DNA of 64,000 bases from RGIG3009 sp045595445. Lineage in GTDB: Bacteria > Bacillota > Clostridia > Oscillospirales > Acutalibacteraceae. The translations under genes were made by a program, and so were the position numbers. This document shows positions 25,887 through 34,169 of the stretch, piece by piece (the stretch's first letter is position 1; each line of letters opens with the position of its first letter). Below the pieces are notes generated by a model. The model worked only from the letters and a program-made list of their open reading frames with translations. It was not told where the DNA came from and ran no database searches. The DNA lies in assembly GCA_045595445.1 (NCBI GenBank), contig JAZOAK010000002.1:1-64000 (forward strand), given 5' to 3'.

Positions 25887-26804
25887 TTATTTGGACATAG
25901 CGGCGACTTCTGCGGCGAAATCGTCTTCTCTCTTCTCAATGCCCTCACCCATGATGTAGTGAATCGCATTAACGAATTTAATCGAACCGCCCAATTTCTT
26001 GGCAGCATCGGCAATGTAGCCGGCGACGTCACCCTTGAACAGATCCGAGCGGACAAATTCTTGCTGCAACAAGCAAGACTCCTTGTAGAACGCGTTCATC
26101 TTACCGGTAGCGATCTTCTCTTTCACAGCGTCCGGTTTGGAAGCCATGTTCGGATCGTTGTTCATAAGAGCGATCTGAACCTGCAACTCTTTGTCAACGT
26201 CAGCCTGCGGAACCTGTGCTTTGTCCCAATATTTCGGGCCCATAGCAGCGATCTGCATGGCAACATTCTTACCGACCTCGGTCACATCAATGTCACCCTC
26301 AACAGCGAGGTTGACAAGTACGCCGTGCGTACCTCCCGCATGGACGTACGCAACAGAGGTGTTCTCGGGGAAACGGTCAAAACGGCGGATCTGCATGTTC
26401 TCACCGATGGACATAACCTTTTCCTGCATGATTTCGGTAACCGTCAAATCGGAGTTCGGGTAGGTGCAACCTTTCAGCGCCTCAACATCGGCAGGAGCCT
26501 GAGTGGCAACCACCACAGCCAAATTCTTAACGAGATCGGTGAAAGCATCGGTCTTAGCGGCAAAGTCGGTTTCCGAGTTGACCTCGATCACAACACCGAC
26601 ACCGTCTACGACGGTGGCATACGCCACACCCATGGCAGCAACGCGGTCTGCCTTCTTAGCAGCCTTTGCCAAGCCTTTTTCGCGCAGCCAATCAACAGCC
26701 TTGTCCATATCACCGTCGGTCTCTGTCAATGCTTTTTTGCAGTCCATCATACCGACGTTGGTCATATCGCGCAGTTTCTTAACATCTTGTGCAGTAAAAG
26801 CCAT
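25887..26804 (-). CDS. tsf: Elongation factor Ts
   Basis: 305 aa, AGGAGG site. N-terminal UBA-like motif VKKLRDMTNVGMMDCKKAL and WLREKGLAKAAKKADRVAA are diagnostic, followed by core TDFAAKTDAF and a C-terminal module. It is the GDP exchange factor for EF-Tu in translation. Follows rpsB by 20 nt in the usual rpsB-tsf operon. Confidence 0.97.
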   Translation of the reverse strand: MAFTAQDVKKLRDMTNVGMMDCKKALTETDGDMDKAVDWLREKGLAKAAKKADRVAAMGVAYATVVDGVGVVIEVNSETDFAAKTDAFTDLVKNLAVVVATQAPADVEALKGCTYPNSDLTVTEIMQEKVMSIGENMQIRRFDRFPENTSVAYVHAGGTHGVLVNLAVEGDIDVTEVGKNVAMQIAAMGPKYWDKAQVPQADVDKELQVQIALMNNDPNMASKPDAVKEKIATGKMNAFYKESCLLQQEFVRSDLFKGDVAGYIADAAKKLGGSIKFVNAIHYIMGEGIEKREDDFAAEVAAMSK

Positions 26805-26824
26805 AGCTTGTATACCTCCTGTGA

Positions 26825-27574
26825 TTATTCAGCAGCGGGAGCTTCCTCGGCAGCTTCCTCAGCAGCGGGAGCTTCCTCGGCAGCGCCCTGATCGCCCTGA
26901 CGACCCTCGATGATAGCACTTGCCATTGCACCGGCGATCAACTTAACAGCGCGGATCGCATCGTCATTACCCGGGATCACATAATCCACGTCGTCGGGAT
27001 CGCAGTTCGTGTCAACGATCGCAACGATCGGAATACCCAATTTCTTCGCCTCGGCAACCGCGATCTTCTCCTTACGGGGATCAACGATAAACAACGCGCC
27101 GGGAATCTTTTCCATGCCCTTGATACCGCCGAGGAATTTCTCGAGCTTCTCAATTTCATGGTTGAGTTTGATAACTTCTTTCTTCGGCAACAGATCAAAC
27201 GTGCCGTCCTCTGCCATCGCTTTCAGTTGATTCAAGCGAGCAATACGACCACGGATTGTGCGGAAGTTGGTGAGCATACCACCGAGCCAACGAGCGTTTA
27301 CAAAATACGCACCGGCGCGAACGGCTTCCTCAGCGATGGAATCCTGAGCCTGTTTCTTGGTACCGACAAACAAAACGGTTTTACCCTCGGCAGACAGGTC
27401 ACGGATAAACATGTAAGCTTCTTCGAGCTTACGCACCGTCTTCTGTAAGTCAATGATATAGATACCATTGCGCTCAGTGAAGATGTACGGTGCCATTTTG
27501 GGGTTCCAGCGGCGGGTTTGGTGACCGAAATGGACACCGGCCTCGAGCAGCTGTTTCATGGATACGACTGACAT
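26825..27574 (-). CDS. rpsB: 30S ribosomal protein S2
   Basis: 249 aa from ATG 27574 (MSVVSMKQLLEAGVHFGHQTRRWNPKM) with AAGGAGG upstream; the open frame runs further 5' through the leader, but that part is not coding. VGTKKQAQDSI, RWLGGMLTNFRTI and PGNDDAIRAVKLI are S2 signatures. The C-terminus is an Ala/Glu-rich tail made of a repeated EEAPAAE unit, visible at DNA level as a short tandem repeat (26827-26884). First gene of rpsB-tsf. Confidence 0.97.
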   Translation of the reverse strand: MSVVSMKQLLEAGVHFGHQTRRWNPKMAPYIFTERNGIYIIDLQKTVRKLEEAYMFIRDLSAEGKTVLFVGTKKQAQDSIAEEAVRAGAYFVNARWLGGMLTNFRTIRGRIARLNQLKAMAEDGTFDLLPKKEVIKLNHEIEKLEKFLGGIKGMEKIPGALFIVDPRKEKIAVAEAKKLGIPIVAIVDTNCDPDDVDYVIPGNDDAIRAVKLIAGAMASAIIEGRQGDQGAAEEAPAAEEAAEEAPAAE

Positions 27575-27601
27575 TAGAAATCCTCCTTGGTTTTCACCTC
27601 T

Positions 27602-27686
27602 ACGGGATCTGTCGGTCAAAGACAGTTTTTTTTGACCGCATCTCCGGAATCGCCTAAGCGACACCACCGGAGCCGAGGATACCCGT
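27602..27686 (-). ncRNA. Structured rpsB leader
   Basis: Between the promoter and rpsB the transcript can fold with outer stem ACGGG/CCCGT closing two inner helices: CCGG...CCGG around 27643-27670, and GGTCA...TGACC around 27612-27637. It resembles autogenous S2-binding leaders by position and architecture. Family membership not verified. Confidence 0.5.
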
Positions 27687-27703
27687 ATGCATTTTGCCGT
27701 GAT

Positions 27704-27732
27704 ATTGTACCACAACCATAATAAAATAGCAA
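27704..27732 (-). promoter_or_regulatory. Promoter of rpsB-tsf
   Basis: Minus strand TTGCTA (27727-27732), 17-bp spacer, TACAAT (27704-27709). Confidence 0.75.
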
Positions 27733-27760
27733 GGCTTTTTCTAAAAAAAAGGAAAAATTT

Positions 27761-28069
27761 TTAATTCCCGAAAATACCGCTCAAAATGCTGTTACGACAA
27801 CGCTTTTTACACGATTCCGGACCGCATAACGCCATCGGATGATTCACCAAAATCGTATGCTCCCCTATCACTTCTATTTCTTTCCAGCAAATAACGATGT
27901 CCTCCTCGTGACCGAATATTCCAAAACACTTGGAACGCCCGTAAATGACAAGAGAGATTAACTGTGCGGTACACGTATCCACCTCGACGTCATCCACGCG
28001 TCCCAATCGCATTCCGTCGCAAATGTTAATGACCTCCTTGTTGTGCATGTCCGTTATTCTGCAAACCAT
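27761..28069 (-). CDS. YlmC/YmxH-family sporulation-associated protein
   Basis: 102 aa from ATG 28069 (MVCRITDMHNKEVINI), with AGGAGG 7 nt upstream. A PRC-barrel-like core carries GMRLGRVDDVEVD and IVICWKEIEVIGEHTILV, matching the YlmC/YmxH family that recurs in clostridial spore-formers near sigE/sigG. A C-terminal Cys-containing extension (CGPESCKKRC) is present. Role unknown; presumed cytosolic. Divergent from sigG with a 135-bp shared upstream region. Confidence 0.78.
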   Translation of the reverse strand: MVCRITDMHNKEVINICDGMRLGRVDDVEVDTCTAQLISLVIYGRSKCFGIFGHEEDIVICWKEIEVIGEHTILVNHPMALCGPESCKKRCRNSILSGIFGN

Positions 28070-28204
28070 TACCATTCCTCCTATGCCATCATACGTATGC
28101 AACTCGCTGCCAAAAAATGAACAGTTTCCAATCATTTACTGAATTTCCCAAAAGAAAACCGACCATACTCCGTATGCATGTAAAACAAGGGAGTGACCGA
28201 CGGT

Positions 28205-28972
28205 TTGTATAACAAAGTGGAAATTTGCGGCGTGAACACTTCAACTCTCAAAGTATTGAGCGAGCGAGAAAAAATGTCACTGTTGAAGCGCACGAAAAAT
28301 GGCGATAGACAGGCTCGTGAAGAATTGGTGAACGGTAACCTACGTCTTGTTCTCAGCGTTATTCAACGCTTCACACAACGGGGCGAAAATTTGGACGATC
28401 TTTTTCAAGTGGGGTGCATCGGTCTTATCAAATCCATCGATAACTTTGACATTTCACAAAACGTTCGCTTTTCGACCTATGCCGTCCCCATGATCATCGG
28501 TGAGATACGCCGTTATTTACGCGATAACAACAGCATCCGCATCAGCCGCAGTATGCGGGATACCGCCTACAAAGCAATGCAGGCTAAGGAACTTTTAACC
28601 AATAAAATGAACCGCGAACCGACAATCGAGGAGATCGCGGCACAAATGGAAGCACCAAAAGAGGAAGTCGTGATGGCATTAGAGGCGATCGTTGAACCGG
28701 TATCCTTGTATGAGCCGATCTACTCCGACGGCGGAGATACCATCTACGTCATGGATCAAATCGGTGACGGTGACGATGATCGCAGTTGGCTGGATGAACT
28801 CGCGTTAAAAGAAGCTATCCGAGGTCTGAATGACCGCGAAAAACGTATTCTTAATCTCCGCTTTTTCAAAGGAATGACACAAATTGAAGTATCCAAGGAA
28901 ATCGGCATCTCTCAAGCGCAGGTATCCCGACTGGAAAAAGGGGCTTTGGATCGTATAAAAAAACAACTTTGA
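28205..28972 (+). CDS. sigG: Sporulation sigma factor SigG
   Basis: 255 aa from TTG 28205 (MYNKVEICGVNTSTLKVLS), chosen because known SigG proteins begin NKVEICGV and GGGAGTG lies 9 nt upstream. Region 2 has NLRLVLSVIQRF, DDLFQVGCIGLIKSIDNFD and VRFSTYAVPMIIGEIRR; region 4 has EIGISQAQVSRLEKGAL. SigG runs late forespore transcription. It is convergent with spoIIGA-sigE, the two stop codons being only 2 bp apart, whereas in Bacillus and Clostridium these genes are usually co-directional. Confidence 0.94.
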   Translation: MYNKVEICGVNTSTLKVLSEREKMSLLKRTKNGDRQAREELVNGNLRLVLSVIQRFTQRGENLDDLFQVGCIGLIKSIDNFDISQNVRFSTYAVPMIIGEIRRYLRDNNSIRISRSMRDTAYKAMQAKELLTNKMNREPTIEEIAAQMEAPKEEVVMALEAIVEPVSLYEPIYSDGGDTIYVMDQIGDGDDDRSWLDELALKEAIRGLNDREKRILNLRFFKGMTQIEVSKEIGISQAQVSRLEKGALDRIKKQL

Positions 28973-28974
28973 TC

Positions 28975-29694
28975 TTACCCTGCACGCTCAATATCACGGC
29001 GTAATCGCTTAATAATTTTCTTTTCGAGGCGGGATATATATGACTGCGAAATTCCAAGAAGATCCGCCACTTCCTTTTGCGTATGTTCCTGTTCCCCACC
29101 GATTCCGAACCGTAATCGCATGATTGTTTGCTCACGCTGTGACAAATGCGAAACACACTCCAACAACAGATCCCGCTCTGCCTCCTGCTCAACGCCGCGA
29201 TTTACAATATCCGGATCACTGCCCAAAATATCCGATAACAGCAGCTCGTTACCGTCCCAATCCACGTTCAACGGCTCATCAAACGAAAGTTCATTACGTA
29301 TCTGGGCATTTTTACGCAGATACATCAATATCTCATTTTCAATACAGCGAGAAGAATACGTCGCCAATTTGATGTTTTTATCCGGACAAAACGTTCTCAC
29401 CGCTTTGATAAGACCGATCGTACCGATCGAGATCAAATCCTCAATCCCAACACCCGAATTTTCGAATTTTCGAGCAATATACACCACTAAACGAAGATTG
29501 TGAGTAATGAGCCTTTCTCTCGCCTCCTCGCTCCCCTCACCGGCTTTTATCAACATTTCATATTCTTCTTCCGTTGATAGCGGAGCGGGAAGGGTATCTG
29601 CTCCATTGATGTAATAGACGCCCTCGCCGAACTTTTTTGCCTGTAAAGCGAAACACCTTTCCACCAGTTCTTTCAATCGTTGCCACCATTTCAT
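28975..29694 (-). CDS. sigE: Sporulation sigma factor SigE
   Basis: 239 aa. N-terminal pro-sequence with an amphipathic stretch (KWWQRLKELVERCFALQ), then region 2 NLRLVVYIARKFENSGVGIEDLISIGTIGLIKAV and KLATYSSRCIENEILMYLR, and region 4 ADLLGISQSYISRLEKKIIKRL. Mother-cell sigma factor activated by removal of the pro-sequence by SpoIIGA, encoded immediately upstream with no gap. Confidence 0.95.
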   Translation of the reverse strand: MKWWQRLKELVERCFALQAKKFGEGVYYINGADTLPAPLSTEEEYEMLIKAGEGSEEARERLITHNLRLVVYIARKFENSGVGIEDLISIGTIGLIKAVRTFCPDKNIKLATYSSRCIENEILMYLRKNAQIRNELSFDEPLNVDWDGNELLLSDILGSDPDIVNRGVEQEAERDLLLECVSHLSQREQTIMRLRFGIGGEQEHTQKEVADLLGISQSYISRLEKKIIKRLRRDIERAG

Positions 29695-30519
29695 TTATAG
29701 CCCACCTTCCATTACGTCGCTGCCGATAAGCGCCTGATAGTCACCACGTCCCAAACCGTCTGACAAAGCCACATAAGTACCGCTGATGTCCCACTGTTTG
29801 CGATCATTTGACACCACCGCTAAGTAGCGCGGTACGAAAGCCGGAAGCAATCCATCTGTTCCGAGCGAACGGTATGGAATCACCCGCATACGCACGCGCC
29901 CCTCACCCGATAAGTAGGGTGCTATAACCGCTTCTTCGACGATCACCACCGGTTTTCCCGAAAAGGGTTCTGTTAAATGCATGCCGGTATCGTATAACGC
30001 ACGACATTCACAAATCCCATTTCCGTCATCAATGCGCAGCAAGAATGAATACCCATGCGGTACTCGTTTTCGTGTTATGTACTCGTATAAGCACAGTATC
30101 GCATACGTAACAACGGCAAATACCGTCAGCATTAACGGTGAAATGTCGAAATATACGACACCGTTATAAGCGTAAAAAGCGTCGCTTTTCGTAAGCGACC
30201 AAATCGCTGAAACTATTCCTGAAAATAACGCCGAAATGACATAAAAGACAAGCACTTGCCTCAAAAAAACCGAAAATTTGGAAAAACGAAACGCAATCCT
30301 TATCAGTATGCAGGCGCATACAAAATGCAATACGACTATCAGTGCGGTGGGCGCCGTTGTTAAAAAAATCAAGCAAGCGCTCGCGGCGCCGACTATTCCG
30401 CCGAGTAACAGTCGCCATCGCTTTGGTGTTAACCGTAAAATACGTGAAGTAGCCGACAACAGCAGATAATCAATCACCAAATTGACGGCAATCAGTACAT
30501 CCAAATATATGATCGGCAT
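29695..30519 (-). CDS. spoIIGA: Sigma-E processing peptidase SpoIIGA
   Basis: 274 aa from ATG 30519 (MPIIYLDVLIAVNLVIDYLLL), GAGGGG 9 nt upstream. Five N-terminal membrane helices, then a cytosolic aspartic-protease-like domain with CECRALYDTGMHLTEPFSGKPV, where DTG supplies the catalytic Asp. It cleaves pro-sigma-E in the mother cell. Its stop abuts the sigE start. Confidence 0.93.
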   Translation of the reverse strand: MPIIYLDVLIAVNLVIDYLLLSATSRILRLTPKRWRLLLGGIVGAASACLIFLTTAPTALIVVLHFVCACILIRIAFRFSKFSVFLRQVLVFYVISALFSGIVSAIWSLTKSDAFYAYNGVVYFDISPLMLTVFAVVTYAILCLYEYITRKRVPHGYSFLLRIDDGNGICECRALYDTGMHLTEPFSGKPVVIVEEAVIAPYLSGEGRVRMRVIPYRSLGTDGLLPAFVPRYLAVVSNDRKQWDISGTYVALSDGLGRGDYQALIGSDVMEGGL

Positions 30520-30608
30520 GTGTTTCATCCCCTCGCTTTCCATTATACGGAAAACCGCATGACGGATTCTGACGAAGATACGCGGCGAGAAGAAAAGTTT
30601 CTGAGATA

Positions 30609-30637
30609 TTGAAAATCATCGCAAAATGCGTTATACT
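30609..30637 (+). promoter_or_regulatory. Promoter of lemA-TPM operon
   Basis: TTGAAA (30609-30614), 17-bp spacer, TATACT (30632-30637), 34 bp before the lemA start. Confidence 0.75.
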
Positions 30638-30670
30638 ATAACTATCCTAAAATGAAACGAGGTTTGACCT

Positions 30671-31237
30671 ATGAAGAAGAAAACGATTGTGATCATCCTT
30701 TTGATTTTTGCCGTTCTCGGCCTGTTTCTCGGCCTGTTTGTCGGATCATACAATTCACTGATTGAAGCAGATGAAAACGCAAACGAGAAGTTTGCCACCG
30801 TGGATACCATGCTCACCCGTCGTGCGGATCTTATCCCGAATCTCGTCAGCACCGTAAAAGGATATGCTGCACACGAAGAGGAAATCTACACGGCTCTTGC
30901 CGACGCCCGCGCCAAACTTGCCGGCAGTACGACAGCAGAGGAAACATTGGAAGCAAATACGCAACTGGAATCGGCGTTAAGCCGTCTTCTTGTTGTTGTA
31001 GAGAACTATCCCGATTTGAAAGCCAGTGAGCAATTTAAGGGATTGCAGGATCAACTGGAAGGTGCGGAAAATCGCATTGCAACGGCGCGTGTTGACTACA
31101 ACGAAGCCGTCACCGAGTACAACAAGAAAATTCGCCGTTTTCCCGCCAGTATCATTGCCGGTATGTTCGGATTTGACAGAAAGGCACTGTATGAAGCGCC
31201 TCAAAGCGATTTAGACGCGCCGACGGTAGAGTTCTGA
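30671..31237 (+). CDS. lemA: LemA family protein
   Basis: 188 aa. N-terminal membrane helix (5-25), then the helical LemA domain with YNSLIEADENANEKFATVDTMLTRRADLIPNLVSTVKGYA and LQDQLEGAENRIATARVDYNEAV. FPASIIAGMFGF near the end is the family C-terminal motif. Topology suggests an extracytoplasmic helical bundle; function not settled. Followed 4 nt later by a TPM-domain gene, its common partner. Confidence 0.93.
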   Translation: MKKKTIVIILLIFAVLGLFLGLFVGSYNSLIEADENANEKFATVDTMLTRRADLIPNLVSTVKGYAAHEEEIYTALADARAKLAGSTTAEETLEANTQLESALSRLLVVVENYPDLKASEQFKGLQDQLEGAENRIATARVDYNEAVTEYNKKIRRFPASIIAGMFGFDRKALYEAPQSDLDAPTVEF

Positions 31238-31241
31238 TACT

Positions 31242-32000
31242 ATGAAAAAAGGTCTTTGCATTTGTTTACTTGCGTTATCCCTTGTAACACTATTCACGTT
31301 TTCAGCAACGGCACTCACTGTTTCCGTGCAACCAACCGAACAATTTTTTGTCAATGATTTTGCTAACGTCATTGACAATCGTGCGGAAAAAGACATGATT
31401 GCCGCCGGTGTTCAGTTATATCAAAAAACCGACGCACAGGTGGTTGTTGTCACGCTGGATACCATTGACGGCGCCGATATTAAAGAATACGGCGTCCAGC
31501 TCGGTCGCGCGTGGGGTGTCGGTGACGAAGACAAAGATAACGGTATCGTTCTCATTTTGGCAATGGAAGAACGTGAAGTTGGCATTTCCGTTGGTTATGG
31601 TTTGGAAGGTGCCGTAACCGATATGCAATCCGGCATCATTTTGGATAACTACGCTCTTCCCCACTTCCAAGACAATAACTTTTCGGAAGGATTGGCCGCC
31701 GCATACGATGCCCTTATCAACGAGGTATATCTGGAATACGGCTTGGAAGCTGATCCGAATTACGTCCCCGTTGACGAGTTGGAAGAGGATTCCGCAAGTT
31801 CTACGTTCTCTTTGATCTTCATCTTGATCTTTCTGTGTATCATCAGTGCGGCCATGCGCCGCACACGGCGTGTGCATCCCGGTATCTTCTTTTTCCCGAC
31901 CGGCGGTTTTCATCACCGCGGTAGCGGAGGTGGAGGATTCGGTGGTTTCCGCGGTGGCGGAGGCAGTTTCGGTGGTGGCGGGGCTTCCCGCGGTTTTTAA
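31242..32000 (+). CDS. TPM-domain (DUF477/YgcG) membrane protein
   Basis: 252 aa. Signal peptide ending SATA, a TPM domain (about 36-160) with VNDFANVIDNRAEKDM, RAWGVGDEDKDNGIVLI and GYGLEGAVTDMQSG, a membrane helix (about 188-206), and a glycine-rich tail of GGGGF repeats ending GGGGASRGF. TPM proteins are extracytoplasmic and some have phosphatase activity. The Gly-rich tail is typical for the family. Partner of LemA. Confidence 0.9.
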   Translation: MKKGLCICLLALSLVTLFTFSATALTVSVQPTEQFFVNDFANVIDNRAEKDMIAAGVQLYQKTDAQVVVVTLDTIDGADIKEYGVQLGRAWGVGDEDKDNGIVLILAMEEREVGISVGYGLEGAVTDMQSGIILDNYALPHFQDNNFSEGLAAAYDALINEVYLEYGLEADPNYVPVDELEEDSASSTFSLIFILIFLCIISAAMRRTRRVHPGIFFFPTGGFHHRGSGGGGFGGFRGGGGSFGGGGASRGF

Positions 32001-32003
32001 CGC

Positions 32004-32040
32004 AAAAAGAGCAGGCTGTGGAAGCAGTCTGCTCTTTTTA
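32004..32040 (+). terminator. Terminator of lemA operon
   Basis: AAAAGAGCAG pairs with CTGCTCTTTT (distal arm 32029-32039), T-rich end. Confidence 0.82.
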
Positions 32041-32115
32041 TATCGAAAAAAGTCTTTCTTTTCGATACGTAATACGGTATAATCAGTTCCATAAAATGCT
32101 CAAGGAGGAATGACC

Positions 32116-33399
32116 ATGAACAGTACGCAAACCATTCTCAACAAACTACGCAACGGCGCCTTTGACAACCTGTTTGCAAAACTGTACGGAGAAGATTCGG
32201 TTTCTTCCCAGCGGGATCGGTATATCGATGCCGTGAACGCCTACACGGCTTTGTATGGTGAAGAAAAGGATTTGTGGCTGTTTTCTGCACCGGGACGCAC
32301 GGAGATCGGCGGTAACCACACCGATCATAACCACGGATGTGTATTGGCAGGCAGCGTAACTCTCGACGTTATTGCCGTCGTCGCACCAACAACCGAACGT
32401 CGCATTTGCGTCAAATCAGCCGGTTACGATATGGATACAATCGATCTTGCGAATTTGCAGGTCAACAAAGCGCAATACAACCGTTCTGCCGCCTTGATCC
32501 GCGGCGTCGCCGATCGCTTTTGTCAGTTAGGATATACTGTCAACGGTTTCCGTGCTTATACTACCTCAAACGTGCTGAAAGGCTCCGGCCTTTCCTCCTC
32601 TGCGGCATTTGAGGTGCTCATCGGGACCATCCTCAGCCACCTGTTCAACAATGGCTTGGTCGACCCTATTGAAATTGCTAAGATCGCTCAATATGCGGAA
32701 AACATACATTTCGGAAAGCCTTGCGGCTTGATGGATCAGATGGCTTCTTCGATTGGCGGTATCATTACCATCGATTTTGCCGATCCCGAGTCGCCGATCG
32801 TCAAGGCGATTGATTTTGATTTTGCTCAAAGCGGGCATCGCTTATGCATTGTGGACGTTGGTGGTAATCACGCTGCTCTCACGCACGAGTATGCCGATAT
32901 TACAACCGAAATGAAAGCCATTTCACAAGAGTTGGGTGTTGCTTTTTTGAGGGAAACAAACTATGAAAAACTGCTTGTTAAAATCCCTTCTCTGCGCAAA
33001 ATCTGCGGCGACCGTGCCGTGTTACGTGCCCTGCACTTTTTAGGTGATAATGAGCGCGTTCACAAGGAAGTCTCCGCACTGGAAAAAGGCGATTTTGAAA
33101 CCTTTAAGCAACTCATTGTTGAGTCAGGACACTCCTCGTTTGAATACCTGCAAAATATCTACGCGAACGCTGACAAAAATCATCAGGGATGTTCATTAGC
33201 GTTGGCATTAGCACAACGCGTACTTAATGGAAAAGGCGCTTGGCGTGTCCACGGCGGCGGTTTCGGCGGTACCACGCAGAATTTTGTGCCGAACGAACTT
33301 GTCGACGAGTTTACCGAAACAATAGAAACGGTGTTTGGAAAAGGCTCCTGTCATATTCTGTCTATTCGACCTCTCGGCGGTGTTTGTATCTCGAAATAA
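32116..33399 (+). CDS. galK: Galactokinase-like GHMP kinase
   Basis: 427 aa from ATG 32116 with AAGGAGG 7 nt upstream. N-terminal signature reads APGRTEIGGNHTDHNHG in place of the usual GR.NLIGEHTDY.GG. The GHMP ATP loop KGSGLSSSAAFEVLIG and the C-terminal WRVHGGGFGGTTQNF are present, and GLMDQMASSIGG contains the catalytic Asp. Overall length fits galactokinase (sugar-1-kinase of the Leloir pathway), but the altered sugar-binding motif leaves substrate open. Stands alone, with TATAAT at 32078-32083 upstream. Confidence 0.75.
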   Translation: MNSTQTILNKLRNGAFDNLFAKLYGEDSVSSQRDRYIDAVNAYTALYGEEKDLWLFSAPGRTEIGGNHTDHNHGCVLAGSVTLDVIAVVAPTTERRICVKSAGYDMDTIDLANLQVNKAQYNRSAALIRGVADRFCQLGYTVNGFRAYTTSNVLKGSGLSSSAAFEVLIGTILSHLFNNGLVDPIEIAKIAQYAENIHFGKPCGLMDQMASSIGGIITIDFADPESPIVKAIDFDFAQSGHRLCIVDVGGNHAALTHEYADITTEMKAISQELGVAFLRETNYEKLLVKIPSLRKICGDRAVLRALHFLGDNERVHKEVSALEKGDFETFKQLIVESGHSSFEYLQNIYANADKNHQGCSLALALAQRVLNGKGAWRVHGGGFGGTTQNFVPNELVDEFTETIETVFGKGSCHILSIRPLGGVCISK

Positions 33400-33411
33400 C
33401 AGTTATAACAA

Positions 33412-33450
33412 AAGGCGGTGTATCCTACAAGGATACACCGCCTTCTTTTT
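33412..33450. terminator. Bidirectional terminator galK / livF
   Basis: 14-bp stem AAGGCGGTGTATCC (33412-33425) with 33431-33444, loop TACAA, then CTTTTTTG; convergent genes on both sides. Confidence 0.85.
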
Positions 33451-33454
33451 TGTT

Positions 33455-34165
33455 TTAACCGCCCAAATAGGCTTTTTTGACCATGTCGCTTTGGAGCAAT
33501 TCCTCGCCCTTACCCGACAACACAATCTGTCCGTTTTCCAGCACGTACGCACGATCGGAAATTGCCAGTGATTTACCGGCGTTTTGCTCAACCAGTAGGA
33601 TGGTTGTACCGTTTTGCTGGAAATTCTTAATGATCTCAAACACCTGATCGACAAGCAAGGGAGAAAGCCCCATTGAAGGTTCATCCAACATCAAGAGTTC
33701 GGGATGGCTCATCATCGCACGACCCATGGCAAGCATTTGCTGTTCGCCGCCGGAAAGCGTACCGGCAACCTGCTTTTTACGCTCGCCAAGGCGCGGAAAC
33801 CATTCGTAGATTTCCTCAATATCCCGCTTGATCTTTGCCTTGCTTTTTTCGGTGTATGCGCCCATCAAAAGATTCTCGTACACCGTCAACTCCTGGAATA
33901 CACGGCGCCCTTCCGGCACCTGCGTCATGCCCAAATGCACGATGCTGTGACATGGCTTTTTGGTAATATCCACGCCGTTGTAGACAACCGTTCCGCCTTT
34001 ACTGGGGATCAACCCCATGATGCTTTGCATCGTGGTGGTCTTACCGGCACCGTTGGCACCGATCAAGGTCACAATCTCCCCTTTGTTCACTTCAAAGCTG
34101 ATGCCTTTGAGCGCTTGGATCACACCGTAAAACACGGTCAAATCTTTTACTTCCAATAAAGCCAT
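33455..34165 (-). CDS. livF: Branched-chain amino-acid ABC transporter ATPase LivF
   Basis: 236 aa from ATG 34165 with GGAGG 8 nt upstream. Walker A GANGAGKTT, signature LSGGEQQM, Walker B LLMLDEPSMGL and TQVPEGRRVFQELTVYENL, a LivF hallmark. Last gene of livKHMGF; starts 4 nt after livG. Energises import of branched-chain or related amino acids with LivG. Confidence 0.93.
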   Translation of the reverse strand: MALLEVKDLTVFYGVIQALKGISFEVNKGEIVTLIGANGAGKTTTMQSIMGLIPSKGGTVVYNGVDITKKPCHSIVHLGMTQVPEGRRVFQELTVYENLLMGAYTEKSKAKIKRDIEEIYEWFPRLGERKKQVAGTLSGGEQQMLAMGRAMMSHPELLMLDEPSMGLSPLLVDQVFEIIKNFQQNGTTILLVEQNAGKSLAISDRAYVLENGQIVLSGKGEELLQSDMVKKAYLGG

Positions 34166-34169
34166 GTCA

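Noticed and set aside
25752..26891. 379-codon frame antisense to tsf
   Set aside because: Shadow of tsf; no ribosome site and it overlaps two terminators.
28163..28176. CATAC..GTATG repeat upstream of sigG as a sigma-G promoter
   Set aside because: The -10-like CATACT has no matching -35 at the right distance; left unassigned.
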